Part shown: one piece after another, positions 33,916 to 42,848 of the stretch
Position numbering within the stretch: the first letter of the stretch is position 1
How the letters are laid out: every line of letters starts with the position of its first letter
Source of the DNA: Lactiplantibacillus songbeiensis
GTDB lineage: Bacteria > Bacillota > Bacilli > Lactobacillales > Lactobacillaceae
Reading direction: 5' to 3'
Assembly: GCF_005405125.1 (NCBI RefSeq)
Contig: NZ_BJDL01000020.1
Location: 31,514-95,513, forward strand
DNA length: 64,000 bases
The notes under the pieces: model-generated
What the model saw: only the letters and a program-made list of their open reading frames with translations
Told to the model about the DNA's origin: nothing
The model's database searches: none
Translations under genes and position numbers: made by a program

Positions 33916-36900
33916 TTGAAAGGGAGCCGTAGACGCTTTATAATTCAGGCGATCGTTTGGCTAGTGGTAATGGTAGCGGCCATTGTCATGTTGCCAAACG
34001 TCAGCCAGTTGGTCCGCGATAAGGGCCAAACGCAACTGCCAAGCAGTGCGAAGAGTCAAGTTGCACAAGTCATCCAAGATCATTGGGGGCGGAATCAAAA
34101 TAACACCCGCCAAGTGGTCGTGGTCTTCAGCAATGGCGACTCGCCGTTAACTGACAATCAAAAAGCCGAGATCGATGGGACGATCCAACGCTTTAAGGTT
34201 GAAAAGTCGAAATATCATGTGAAATCAATGACCGCTGCGAGCGATAGCGCTACCGCGAAGAAACAATTGGTTTCTAAAGATAAATCAACGGAATTACTAC
34301 AGTTAATGGTTGGTAAGAATCAGACCGTTGAAAATATGACGAAAAATATCACAGCTGGTGCGAAAACTACCGGCGTGAAGACTTATATTACTGGGAGCGA
34401 TATCTTAAATGATGACTTTACCCAGGAAACCGAAGCGGGGATTCAGAAGACCGAAATTATTACGGTTATCTTTATCTTTATCGTGTTGACCTTAGTGTTC
34501 CGGTCACCGATTACGCCGTTAGTATCGTTATTCTCAGTTGGATTATCGTTTATCATCTCATTAAGTATTGTGATGAATTTAGTGGATAAGTTTAACTTCC
34601 CGCTATCGAACTTTACCCAAGTCTTTATGGTCGTGGTCCTCTTCGGGATTGGGACCGATTATAACATCTTACTGTTTGATCAGTTCAAAGAAGAACTCAG
34701 TCATGGCGATAGTCCGGTCGCCGCGACTGGGCGAGCGTTAAAGATTGCTGGCCGGACCATTATCTTTAGTGGGACCTCGCTATTAATCGGGTTCTCCGCG
34801 TTAGGGTTAGCTAACTTTTCAATCTATCGTTCCGCGGTCGGTGTTGCCGTCGCGGTGGCGATCTTATTGATGGTGTTGTTAACCTTGAACCCATTCTTCA
34901 TGGCTTTACTAGGACCGAAATTGTTCTGGCCAAGCAAGAAGTTTGCGGGCGGTAGTACCAGCAAGATGTGGCATGGACTAGCAGCCAGCTCGGTTCGCTA
35001 CCCATTGATTGCCTTAGTGGTCATCTTAGGGGTCTCATTGCCATTTGTCTTAACCTATAACAATCAATTAAATTATGATACGTTAGCGGAATTAAATGAT
35101 ACGATTCCCGCTAAGCAAGGATTCAAAGTCGTTCAAAAGCATTTCTCCAAAGGGACGGCGGAACCATCAACGTTATATATCAAGACGGATCACGCCTTGA
35201 ATAACGAAAAAGATTTAAAAGTCATCGACAGCTTAACCAAGCAATTGCAACAAGTTAAGGGTGTCAAGACGGTGGCTTCCGTTACCCAACCAGGTGGCGC
35301 TGAAGTCAGTGACTTATACTTGAAGAGCCAATTAGGCACCGTTACCAGCGGGATGAAGACAGCTGGTAGCGGCTTAACTAAGATCGGTGATGGCTTGGAT
35401 AGTGCGAACAAGAAGTTGAAGAGCTCAGATATGTCTTCTGGTGTGAGTGGTGCTAAGAAGCTTGCAACCGGAGCAAAGGGCTTGGATAAAGGCTTGGTCA
35501 CTTATACGAATGGTGTTTACACCGTTAATAAGGGTGTGAACAAGCTGAATAATAGCACTGGCTCTTTATCAAGCGGTGTTAATAAGTTAGCTAGTGGCGC
35601 TGGTCAAGTTAGCTCGGGACTAAGTACTTTAAATGGTAAAACGGGTACTTTAGCTAGTGGCGCGAGTCAATTAGCGACGGGTGCCAATTCACTGAACACC
35701 GGGATTGTGACCTATACGAATGGTGTTTACACTGTTAATAAAGGGTTGAATACTTTAAATAGTAAGACGAGTTCATTAACTTCCGGTATTAGTGCGTTGT
35801 CTAGTGGCACTAGCACATTATTCAATGGTACGCAGTCGTTAACTTCTGGCTTGGATACTTTAAATAGTAAAAAGTCAGCTATTACGTCTGGGACCGCAAC
35901 TATGAGTGATAGTGTGTCACAACTTCAAAGTGGTGCTTCACAGGTTTCTAGTGGTTTAAGTCAGTTAGAAACCCAAGTTAAGGCGGCAACCGGTTCAGCA
36001 GATACTTCAAAGCTAGTGGAATTAACTACTAAATTAAATGATGTTAATTCAAAGATGCAGAGCCTAGTTGATGCTTCTGGTAATAATTCTGGTGCTTCTT
36101 CAATAAGTGGTGTTTCTGATAGCATGAAGAACGCCCAATCCGGAATGTCAACTGATATGGAAACTATCAAAAGCGCTCTAGAAAGTGCTTCTCAAGCTGA
36201 TGCTAATAATGGTAATACAACTACTAAGAGTACTAGCGTGAATGCAGCACCAGTTGCGTCAGCAGCTATTGCAGCGGCTGGTTCTTCTGCAACTTCAGAG
36301 GAAAAAGCTGCTATCAGTTCTGCGGTAACTGCACAGGTTAATGCACAAAATGGTAGTAATGCTTCTTCTACGGCCACAACACGAGCAGCCTCCTCAACAA
36401 CGAATGCAGCAGCTGGTTTGAAAGCATTGGGTGATTTACAAACACAATTGACTAGTTTAACAACGGCGGCTGAAAAGTTGAATACATTGGGTAGTGAGCT
36501 ATCTAATGTGAGTGCTTTAGCCCAGGGGTCAATTGCAGTAAATAATGCTTCAATTGAGGCAGTTGGTAAGTTACAAGAGGCTGTCATTGGTATGCAACAA
36601 GTTGAAGCAGCCTTAGCTGGAACTTCAACACAAACTGGTCTAGTGAGTGGATCGACACAAGTTACAGACGGCTTGTCAAAACTACAATCTGGATCAAGTA
36701 GCTTGGCTTCACAAATGACGCAATACACGAATGGTGTTGCTAGTGCAGCGTCTGGTGCTAATAAGTTAAATAACGGGGCTTCAAGCTTAAATAGTGGTGT
36801 TAACCAATTGAGTTCGCAAGTACCAACCTTGACGAGTGCCATTAGTGCATTAGCTGGTGGGACTAATAAGCTAGTTAATAACTCAAGTGCTTTAAAGAGC

Positions 36901-38106
36901 GGTTCTGGTCAATTGGCTAGTGGTACAAGCGCATTAAATGCACAAGTACCAGCACTAGTTAATGGGGTCAGCAAGTTATCAAGCGGGGCTTCTCAAGTTT
37001 CAACTGGGATGAACAGCTTGAAAGCGCAAGTGCCAACTTTGGTCAGTGGTGTAAGTGCATTGGCAGCTGGGACGAACAAGTTAGCTGCTAACTCTGATCA
37101 ATTAACAGCTGGTGCGGCTCAATTAGCTACTGGTAACCAAACCATGTACACCACGCTCCAAAGCTTAGTCGGTCAAATGTCGACCTTGCAAAAGGGCTTG
37201 GCTTCAGCTAGTGCTGGGACGAAGAAAGTTAACACTGGGGTTAAATCTGCCAATAGTTACTTAACTGGTGTGAAGAACTCTGATGCAGCGAAGACTTACT
37301 ACGTACCAAACAGTGTCTTGAAAGGGAAGTCTTACAAGCCAGCGTTGGATGCTTACATGTCTGGTAATAATCATGCCACGAAATTGACGATTGTCTTAAA
37401 TGATAATCCAAGTTCGAAGGCTGCAATGAACCGGGTAGCTGCGATTCAAACGCAAGCGAAGAATACCTTGAAAGGGACGTCATTAGATGGCGCTAAGATT
37501 GCGATTGGTGGTCAAACGTCAGAAACGAATGATACTCAAGCAATTGCCTCCAGTGACTTTGTCCGGACGGCTGCGATTATGTTAGTCGGGATCTTAATTG
37601 CCTTGATGTTCATTACGCGTTCGGTCTTACAACCGTTCTACATCTTAGGCACATTGTTGTTAGCTTACATCATGTCCTTAAGTATTACGCGGATGTTGAG
37701 TAACTGGTTCTTAGGTCAAAGCATGTTAACTTGGAACACACCGTTCTTCGGCTTTATCATGTTGATTGCCCTAGGGGTCGATTACAGTATCTTCTTGATG
37801 ATGAAGTATCGTGAATTCGATAATTCAGCAGCTACGCCAAGTACCCGGATCGTCCGGGCTGCGGCTGTGATTGGGGCAGTTGTCTTATCAGCGGCCTTGA
37901 TCTTGAGCGGGACTTTTGCCGCCTTGATGCCATCAGGGGTCTTGACCTTGATTCAAGTGGCAATGGTCGTGATTATTGGGTTAATTATCTTAGTCTTTGC
38001 GATTCCGATTATCATTCCAAGTTTGATTCGTTTAACTTACCCGTTAACGGATCGGATGGAGAATGAAGAAACAGCTGAAAAGCAAACGACGCGGAAACGA
38101 AACTAA
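33916..38106 (+). CDS. MMPL/RND-family membrane exporter with long coiled extracellular domain
   Basis: This very large protein (1396 aa) has two MMPL permease halves. The first has a span near residue 15 and five spans at about 180-370; the second has five or six spans at about 1205-1370. Between them, residues about 470-1100 form a Ser/Thr/Gly/Ala-rich region of repeated SGxxxLxxG-type units, predicted as a long helical hairpin outside the membrane, as in YhgE/Pip-like proteins. The part coded at about 35,800-36,700 is richer in A/T and has codon use unlike its ends. TTG start with GGGAAGGG. Substrate unknown. Confidence 0.88.
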   Translation: MKGSRRRFIIQAIVWLVVMVAAIVMLPNVSQLVRDKGQTQLPSSAKSQVAQVIQDHWGRNQNNTRQVVVVFSNGDSPLTDNQKAEIDGTIQRFKVEKSKYHVKSMTAASDSATAKKQLVSKDKSTELLQLMVGKNQTVENMTKNITAGAKTTGVKTYITGSDILNDDFTQETEAGIQKTEIITVIFIFIVLTLVFRSPITPLVSLFSVGLSFIISLSIVMNLVDKFNFPLSNFTQVFMVVVLFGIGTDYNILLFDQFKEELSHGDSPVAATGRALKIAGRTIIFSGTSLLIGFSALGLANFSIYRSAVGVAVAVAILLMVLLTLNPFFMALLGPKLFWPSKKFAGGSTSKMWHGLAASSVRYPLIALVVILGVSLPFVLTYNNQLNYDTLAELNDTIPAKQGFKVVQKHFSKGTAEPSTLYIKTDHALNNEKDLKVIDSLTKQLQQVKGVKTVASVTQPGGAEVSDLYLKSQLGTVTSGMKTAGSGLTKIGDGLDSANKKLKSSDMSSGVSGAKKLATGAKGLDKGLVTYTNGVYTVNKGVNKLNNSTGSLSSGVNKLASGAGQVSSGLSTLNGKTGTLASGASQLATGANSLNTGIVTYTNGVYTVNKGLNTLNSKTSSLTSGISALSSGTSTLFNGTQSLTSGLDTLNSKKSAITSGTATMSDSVSQLQSGASQVSSGLSQLETQVKAATGSADTSKLVELTTKLNDVNSKMQSLVDASGNNSGASSISGVSDSMKNAQSGMSTDMETIKSALESASQADANNGNTTTKSTSVNAAPVASAAIAAAGSSATSEEKAAISSAVTAQVNAQNGSNASSTATTRAASSTTNAAAGLKALGDLQTQLTSLTTAAEKLNTLGSELSNVSALAQGSIAVNNASIEAVGKLQEAVIGMQQVEAALAGTSTQTGLVSGSTQVTDGLSKLQSGSSSLASQMTQYTNGVASAASGANKLNNGASSLNSGVNQLSSQVPTLTSAISALAGGTNKLVNNSSALKSGSGQLASGTSALNAQVPALVNGVSKLSSGASQVSTGMNSLKAQVPTLVSGVSALAAGTNKLAANSDQLTAGAAQLATGNQTMYTTLQSLVGQMSTLQKGLASASAGTKKVNTGVKSANSYLTGVKNSDAAKTYYVPNSVLKGKSYKPALDAYMSGNNHATKLTIVLNDNPSSKAAMNRVAAIQTQAKNTLKGTSLDGAKIAIGGQTSETNDTQAIASSDFVRTAAIMLVGILIALMFITRSVLQPFYILGTLLLAYIMSLSITRMLSNWFLGQSMLTWNTPFFGFIMLIALGVDYSIFLMMKYREFDNSAATPSTRIVRAAAVIGAVVLSAALILSGTFAALMPSGVLTLIQVAMVVIIGLIILVFAIPIIIPSLIRLTYPLTDRMENEETAEKQTTRKRN

Positions 38107-38144
38107 AAGTTAAATAAGTGTTAGCAGGTATGTTACTGTTAACA

Positions 38145-38200
38145 TACTGGCGGTGCCGGTTAGCAAGGTTGATGACGTTGCTAGCGGGCGCCGTTTTTTT
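38145..38200 (+). terminator. mmpL terminator
   Basis: GGCGGTGCCGGTTAGCAA and TTGCTAGCGGGCGCC form an imperfect stem followed by TTTTTTT. Confidence 0.7.
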
Positions 38201-38218
38201 GTGAAAGGAAGTGGCGGA

Positions 38219-38779
38219 ATGCAACGCTGCGAATGGGTCAGTGATAATCCGTTAATGCAAGCTTATCATGACCGAGAATGGGGTCGGCCACAACATGACG
38301 ACCAAAAATTATTTGAATTACTCTGCTTGGAAACGTATCAAGCCGGGCTTAGTTGGCAGACAGTTTTAAACAAACGGGCGGCCTTTGAAGATGACTTCTA
38401 TCATTATGATATTGCTCAGGTCGCGGCCATGACCGAAGCGGATGTTGATCGCTTATTAGGGGATGCTCGGATTATTCGCCACCGGCAAAAGCTAATGGCG
38501 ACAATTAATAATGCGCAGGTCTTACAAAATTGGCCAGCTGGATCAACTTTTAGCGACTGGTTATGGGCTTTTGTCGACAATCAGCCAATCCGGCAAGCTT
38601 GGTCACACGCCGCTGAAATGCCAGCGACTAATGATTTGGCTAAACAAGTCTCTAAAGCGCTGAAAAAAATGGGCTTTAAATTTGTCGGTCCCACCACGAT
38701 CTATTCCTTCTTACAAGGGGCCGGCCTGATTAATGATCATCAATGGGATTGTGATTTTGCACCAGAAAATCAAGGGTAA
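38219..38779 (+). CDS. tag: DNA-3-methyladenine glycosylase I
   Basis: This 186-aa Tag-type base-excision enzyme removes 3-methyladenine. The conserved RCEWVSDNPLMQAYHDREWG opening, LCLETYQAGLSWQTVLNKR, and GFKFVGPTTIYSFLQGAGLINDH are present, with Cys and His zinc ligands at the termini. ATG 38219 with AAAGGAAG is preferred to the longer frame, which starts inside the preceding terminator. Confidence 0.93.
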   Translation: MQRCEWVSDNPLMQAYHDREWGRPQHDDQKLFELLCLETYQAGLSWQTVLNKRAAFEDDFYHYDIAQVAAMTEADVDRLLGDARIIRHRQKLMATINNAQVLQNWPAGSTFSDWLWAFVDNQPIRQAWSHAAEMPATNDLAKQVSKALKKMGFKFVGPTTIYSFLQGAGLINDHQWDCDFAPENQG

Positions 38780-38785
38780 TCCGTT

Positions 38786-38823
38786 AAAAGTTGTCGTTAA
38801 GTCAATTGACGGCAACTTTTTTA
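38786..38823 (+). terminator. tag terminator
   Basis: AAAAGTTGTCGT pairs with ACGGCAACTTTTTT. Confidence 0.75.
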
Positions 38824-38898
38824 ATTATTTAGTTGTAAACAGTTGAGCTGTGAAAAACTTTGGGTTAAATAAACCAACCAGCATTAAATAATCAAGTC

Positions 38899-38938
38899 CT
38901 TAAGGCACCAAACGCCGTGATCACGTTTGGTGCCTTTT
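38899..38938. terminator. Terminator-like hairpin upstream of the ABC genes
   Basis: AGGCACCAAACG pairs with CGTTTGGTGCCT and is followed by TTTTT. Confidence 0.65.
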
Positions 38939-39109
38939 TGTGCGCTGAACCCCGTTCATCCGAGGGTTAGGCCGACCTTATCTAAAATAGTCGCTGGCTT
39001 ACCATTGAAAGGTCCTAGGAAGGTCACATTTTGGCTATTTTTATTCGGTATGTTGAGAAGTGTTCAGCATACAGCAGGACGAATACTTATTTTTAAGGAG
39101 GGTCAAGCC

Positions 39110-40588
39110 GTGAATTTTTTCAAACGGGCATGGCTTAATTTGACGGCGAAGAAAGGCCGGTCAATTTTATTAATTCTGGTTACGTCAGCCATCATGTTGT
39201 TTGTGTTAGCCGGTCTACTGATTCGGAATGCCGCGGATAGTGCGACGAGTAATGCCAAACGAAGTGTTGGTGCCACTGTCACGCTGTCAGCTAATCGGGC
39301 CGCAGCGTTCAAGCAGATGCGCAGTCGTTCATCGACCAGTAAGACGAGTCGACCGAAGCTAACCACGTCACCAGTCAAGTTAAGTGATGCCAAGCAGATC
39401 GCGCAACTTAGCAACATTTCTAGTTACAGTGCCACCGTATCGACTTCAGCGAATGCGACCGGTTTCGATGCTATTTCGACATCTGGGAATAGTGCGACTA
39501 ATGGTGGCATGGGCATGAAAGGTGGCAGCACTAGCGGTTCTGGTGATATTGCTATCTTAGGGGTCACGTCGACGAGTTCGACGTCAGCCTTTGAAGAAAA
39601 GTCCAGCAAGATGACGAAAGGCCGCGGAATTACGACTAGTGATGAAGGAACCAATCATGTCGTCATCGAAAGTGAACTGGCCAAACAGGATAACTTGAGT
39701 GTGGGCGATTCAATCAAGTTGAAGGCCACGACTGGGACGAAGAAGACCTATACGATGACCATTGTCGGAATTTATAAAGCCTCGTCTAGTACGAGCACGC
39801 AACAAGGCCCTGGTGCCACGGACCCATCGAATAATGTCTATACGTCTTATACGTTTGCGAATACGGTCAAAGGGTCGAAGTATAAGAACACCGCTGATTC
39901 GGTGACATTTAAGGTGTCGAATCCAGCCAAAGTTAGCACCGTGAAGACGGCGGGTAAAAAGCTGATCAATACGTCTAAATATTCGTTAACGACGAATGAT
40001 AGCAGTTATCAAACGGTGAAAGCCTCGATGGATAACGTCAAGTCATTTGCCGATAAGATCGTTTGGTTAGTCGCCATTGCCGGGACAATCATTTTAGCAT
40101 TAATTGTGATCTTGATGATTCGTGAACGGCGTTATGAGATTGGCGTCTTACTATCCCTCGGTGAAGCACGCTGGAAGATTGTGGCGCAGTTCTTCGTTGA
40201 GATGGTAATGGTCTTAGTCGTTTCGATTGCGATTGCTGGTGTCGGTGGCAAGTTTGTTGGCAATCAGTTGGGTCAACAATTAGTGTCGCAACAAACGACC
40301 ACGGCGACAACTAGCAGTACGGCAACACAGACGCAAGGTGGACAACCTGGTGGCGGTGGTAGTGCGCCAAGTGGCAATCGTAAGCCTAGCGGTAATATGA
40401 ACGGTGGTGCTCCTGGTAGCAGTACTAGTGGGACGAGCACGCAAAAGCAAGCGGAATTGGATGTGAGTGTCACCGTCCTCAACTTAGTTGAACTCGGTGG
40501 TTTCGGATTGGCAATCATGTTCTTGTCGATCATGTTAGCCTCCGGTGGCATTCTAAGATTGCAGCCGAAGAAAGTGTTGATTGATTAG
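39110..40588 (+). CDS. MacB/FtsX-type ABC transporter permease
   Basis: This 492-aa permease has one N-terminal span (LLILVTSAIMLFVLAGLLI), a large extracellular domain rich in Ser, Thr, Gly and Lys, and a C-terminal FtsX domain with three spans (about 370-490). The last loop contains a Gly/Pro/Ser-rich low-complexity stretch (near 440-465). GTG 39110 has AAGGAGG upstream; the open frame from 38927 starts within a terminator. Paired with the ATPase 9 bases downstream. Likely exports or extracts a peptide or drug; substrate unknown. Confidence 0.88.
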   Translation: MNFFKRAWLNLTAKKGRSILLILVTSAIMLFVLAGLLIRNAADSATSNAKRSVGATVTLSANRAAAFKQMRSRSSTSKTSRPKLTTSPVKLSDAKQIAQLSNISSYSATVSTSANATGFDAISTSGNSATNGGMGMKGGSTSGSGDIAILGVTSTSSTSAFEEKSSKMTKGRGITTSDEGTNHVVIESELAKQDNLSVGDSIKLKATTGTKKTYTMTIVGIYKASSSTSTQQGPGATDPSNNVYTSYTFANTVKGSKYKNTADSVTFKVSNPAKVSTVKTAGKKLINTSKYSLTTNDSSYQTVKASMDNVKSFADKIVWLVAIAGTIILALIVILMIRERRYEIGVLLSLGEARWKIVAQFFVEMVMVLVVSIAIAGVGGKFVGNQLGQQLVSQQTTTATTSSTATQTQGGQPGGGGSAPSGNRKPSGNMNGGAPGSSTSGTSTQKQAELDVSVTVLNLVELGGFGLAIMFLSIMLASGGILRLQPKKVLID

Positions 40589-40597
40589 GAGGATAGT

Positions 40598-41257
40598 ATG
40601 TTAAAAACAACTGATTTAGGCTACTGGTATGATCGCCAGGAAAATAGCCTGTTCGAGCACGTCAATCTCGAATTTAAATCTGGAACATCGTATGCAATTG
40701 TCGGTCAAAGTGGTTCCGGGAAGACAACGTTCTTGTCATTACTAGCAGGTCTAGATAAGCCTCGTGCTGGTCAGATTGAACTGAATGGCGAACCAATCAA
40801 TAAAATTGGCTTGACCAGTTATCGAAAATCGCACGTGGCGATTGTCTTTCAATCGTATAATCTGTTCAATTATATGTCGCCGTTGAATAACTTGTTAACC
40901 GCGATGGCAGTGACTGACTCTAGTCATCGTGGTGATAAAGCTTTTGCGACCACGATGCTGTGTAAGCTTGGTATTACGGATGAACAGATGACTAAAAATG
41001 TGCAAAAGTTATCCGGTGGGCAGCAGCAACGCGTGGCGATTGCGTGCACGATGGTTTGCGACGCTAAGTTAGTCGTTGCCGATGAACCAACCGGTAATTT
41101 GGATGAGGAAAACACTAAATATGTGATTGAGCAGTTCCAGAAGATTGCCCATGACCAACATAAATGTGTGATTATTGTCACCCATGAGTCCGATGTCGCG
41201 AAAGCTTGTGACCACTCGTATCGGTTGGCGAAACATGAATTTGTCTTAGAAGGTTAA
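40598..41257 (+). CDS. ABC transporter ATP-binding protein (MacB/LolD type)
   Basis: This 219-aa ATPase has Walker A GQSGSGKTTFL (near residue 36), the signature LSGGQQQRVAIA, Walker B KLVVADEPTGNLD and the switch His in IIVTHES. It is the partner of the preceding permease and shares its operon; a GGAGG site precedes the ATG. Confidence 0.92.
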   Translation: MLKTTDLGYWYDRQENSLFEHVNLEFKSGTSYAIVGQSGSGKTTFLSLLAGLDKPRAGQIELNGEPINKIGLTSYRKSHVAIVFQSYNLFNYMSPLNNLLTAMAVTDSSHRGDKAFATTMLCKLGITDEQMTKNVQKLSGGQQQRVAIACTMVCDAKLVVADEPTGNLDEENTKYVIEQFQKIAHDQHKCVIIVTHESDVAKACDHSYRLAKHEFVLEG

Positions 41258-41262
41258 GCATT

Positions 41263-41311
41263 AGGGAAGCATCTTGATGACCGGTTACGCGGTTGTTGAG
41301 GTGCTTTTTGT
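41263..41311 (+). terminator. Terminator of the ABC operon
   Basis: AGCATCTTGATGACC pairs imperfectly with GGTTGTTGAGGTGCT, then TTTTTG. Confidence 0.6.
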
Positions 41312-41338
41312 TTTCAAACACTTTAATACTATGAAATT

Positions 41339-41368
41339 AACGTTAATTAATAATAACAATACGTTAAA
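41339..41368 (+). promoter_or_regulatory. Quorum-sensing operator pair 1 (bacteriocin peptides)
   Basis: AACGTTAAT (41339-41347), a 12-bp spacer, then TACGTTAAA (41360-41368). This is the direct-repeat arrangement known for PlnC/PlnD binding sites. An A/T-rich -10 region follows, and the first peptide gene starts at 41451. Confidence 0.85.
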
Positions 41369-41450
41369 ATGTTTTTTGCAATATTTTATAAAAAAGGGCC
41401 TAAACTAAGTATTGTTCCGTTAGAACAGAATAAAAAAGGAGGAAAAGTTT

Positions 41451-41609
41451 ATGGATAAGATTATGTTTAAAGAACTAAAAGACACTGAATTAACCAATGT
41501 TACTGGGGGTACTGCTGTTGGAGTTGCTATTGGTCACTTATTAGCAGGTGTGGTTCATTACTATGGGAAAACGGCCTCTAAAATCCATAAGTCACCAATT
41601 AATGGTTAA
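41451..41609 (+). CDS. Double-glycine bacteriocin prepeptide, probable two-peptide component 1
   Basis: This 52-aa prepeptide has a 20-residue leader (MDKIMFKELKDTELTNVTGG) with the hydrophobic/acidic pattern and GG end recognised by C39 peptidases. The predicted mature part has 32 residues, no Cys, GVAIG (GxxxG) and GHLLAG helix-packing words, a VHYYGK segment and a basic C-terminal tail. AAGGAGG precedes the ATG. A second such gene follows 36 bases later, so a class IIb pair is likely. I do not recognise a named bacteriocin; the HYYGK region faintly recalls the alpha peptide of lactococcin G. Confidence 0.85.
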   Translation: MDKIMFKELKDTELTNVTGGTAVGVAIGHLLAGVVHYYGKTASKIHKSPING

Positions 41610-41645
41610 AATTTTGTCTTTGAAATTTTCTAGGGAGGAACAATT

Positions 41646-41801
41646 ATGAAAAATATTCATTCTAAAAATCTTGCCGATAGTCGTTTAGCTACAATCACGG
41701 GGGGAAAAGGTTCCGGTTTTGCCTATTGGTTACTTGGCGAAGCTGGCGATATTTGGAAAGGATTCAAAAGTGGCATGAATCACTACAATAAAAAGAAGTA
41801 A
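41646..41801 (+). CDS. Double-glycine bacteriocin prepeptide, probable two-peptide component 2
   Basis: This 51-aa prepeptide has a 20-residue leader (MKNIHSKNLADSRLATITGG) and a 31-residue mature part. The mature part has no Cys, a FAYWLLGEAGDIW aromatic segment, GFKSG (GxxxG) and a Lys-rich end (YNKKK). GGGAGG lies upstream. The GxxxG motifs in both peptides fit helix-helix pairing of class IIb bacteriocins. The cognate membrane proteins follow after a hairpin. Confidence 0.85.
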   Translation: MKNIHSKNLADSRLATITGGKGSGFAYWLLGEAGDIWKGFKSGMNHYNKKK

Positions 41802-41845
41802 CAGCTAAGTATAATACACATAATAATTGATTTTATTGTAAAGAG

Positions 41846-41880
41846 CGAATGCGGTTCTTCTCTTAGTCGCATTCGTTTTT
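41846..41880 (+). terminator. Hairpin between bacteriocin and immunity-like genes
   Basis: CGAATGCG pairs with CGCATTCG and is followed by TTTTT. It lies between the peptide genes and the two small membrane proteins, so it could reduce read-through into them. Confidence 0.75.
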
Positions 41881-41908
41881 GACTATATAGAAAGGAATAT
41901 GATTATAT

Positions 41909-42097
41909 ATGAAATTTAATACCCAGTTTTATAAATCATTGTCTTTTTGGCTAGGACTATTAACAATGATAGGATTGATAGCAGACTTTTTTATGCACCG
42001 AACTTTTTCTAATGCATCATGGCTTTCCATTATTGTTATGGTTGGTCTTTTCTTTAATTCCCTTTTCCAAAAAAGAGAAAAAAATTCACCGAGGTAA
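41909..42097 (+). CDS. Small membrane protein, candidate bacteriocin immunity protein
   Basis: This 62-aa protein has two hydrophobic segments (about 10-28 and 38-53), short basic ends and a GAAAGGAA site. Size, topology and position just after the bacteriocin genes are those of class IIb immunity proteins. The function is inferred from context, as sequence families of immunity proteins are highly varied. Confidence 0.65.
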   Translation: MKFNTQFYKSLSFWLGLLTMIGLIADFFMHRTFSNASWLSIIVMVGLFFNSLFQKREKNSPR

Positions 42098-42099
42098 TT

Positions 42100-42363
42100 A
42101 TGATGGAACAAACTTATTATCAAATTAATAAAAGACAACTAGCATTATTTGGTTGCTCATTACTTATATTAATTACAGGACTCTTAACAGATAGAATAAT
42201 AATTTTAGCTATCCTTTGTCTAGTAGTGATCAATACAACCATGTTACATTTCACTTTTTTTGTAGACACTCGTAATAGAAATCCTTTAAATTGGGTAGAT
42301 CTAACGTTACAAGTTTTGACTTTAGTATTTATTTTACTTAAATTTTTGATTTTATCCAGTTAA
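42100..42363 (+). CDS. Small membrane protein, candidate immunity protein with a paralogue at 62799-63059
   Basis: This 87-aa protein has three hydrophobic segments, is separated by 2 bases from the preceding gene and is preceded by a GAGG site. Its C-terminus (LLKFLILSS) matches that of the 86-aa protein at 62799-63059 (LIKFLVLSSL). About 10 of the last 24 aligned residues are identical by eye, and predicted topology is similar. An immunity role is inferred from position. Confidence 0.65.
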   Translation: MMEQTYYQINKRQLALFGCSLLILITGLLTDRIIILAILCLVVINTTMLHFTFFVDTRNRNPLNWVDLTLQVLTLVFILLKFLILSS

Positions 42364-42571
42364 AGAAAAAGTAATTCCAGTGCCAATCAACAGAGAAAAA
42401 ATAGGGTTACCATGATAAGTAGATACTTCACACCACATGTCTCTCTAAAGGGCATGATTCTTGTACACTGTTTGAAAACACACTTTCAGTATTAGTCTGT
42501 TACATAACTAGTTTCTGATAATTAAAAAAGGCCGTAAAGTTGAATTTTCGATAGTTTTTTCATTAGATAAG
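42364..42571. other. AT-rich intergenic stretch, nothing recognised
   Basis: No ribosome site with an open frame, no clear hairpin with a T-run, and no match to the interspersed repeats was seen. Confidence 0.5.
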
Positions 42572-42601
42572 TACGTTAATATGAAAAAAGAGTACTTTAA
42601 T
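42572..42601 (+). promoter_or_regulatory. Quorum-sensing operator pair 2 (pheromone-kinase-regulator-exporter operon)
   Basis: TACGTTAAT (42572-42580), a 12-bp spacer, then TACTTTAAT (42593-42601). A -10-like TATATT lies near 42632. Placement ahead of the pheromone gene gives the positive feedback loop typical of these systems. Confidence 0.88.
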
Positions 42602-42667
42602 ATAAAAGAAAGTCACGCTTTACTGATTATGCTATATTAAAAGTAGAAATTAAGTAAGGAGTTGGTT

Positions 42668-42832
42668 ATGATGAAGAAGGAAATGTTTTTGAAAAACGTT
42701 AAAGGAATTCATAGTTTAAATGACACCGAATTACGACAAGTAGTTGGTGGTAAGGCACCGATTACTTCTTTGGCAATTGGTTCAGTCATCCATAAAAATG
42801 CTATTAAATTCCTAAAAAAATACTTTAAATAG
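42668..42832 (+). CDS. PlnA-like double-glycine pheromone precursor
   Basis: This 54-aa precursor has a GG leader ending TELRQVVGG (28 residues). The mature part has 26 residues, is strongly cationic and opens KAPITSLAIG. From memory of PlnA (KSSAYSLQMG opening, also 26 residues), 8 positions match without gaps: Lys1, Ser6, Leu7, Gly10 and four Lys. It has an AAGGAG site and lies directly before the histidine kinase, the standard position for an induction peptide. It may also have weak antimicrobial activity, as PlnA does. Confidence 0.82.
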   Translation: MMKKEMFLKNVKGIHSLNDTELRQVVGGKAPITSLAIGSVIHKNAIKFLKKYFK

Positions 42833-42848
42833 TGATTTGGTGATTTTA

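Noticed and set aside
36192..36842. 216-codon minus-strand open frame inside the MMPL exporter gene
   Set aside because: It is a shadow of the Ser/Thr/Ala-rich repeat region on the plus strand and has no ribosome site.
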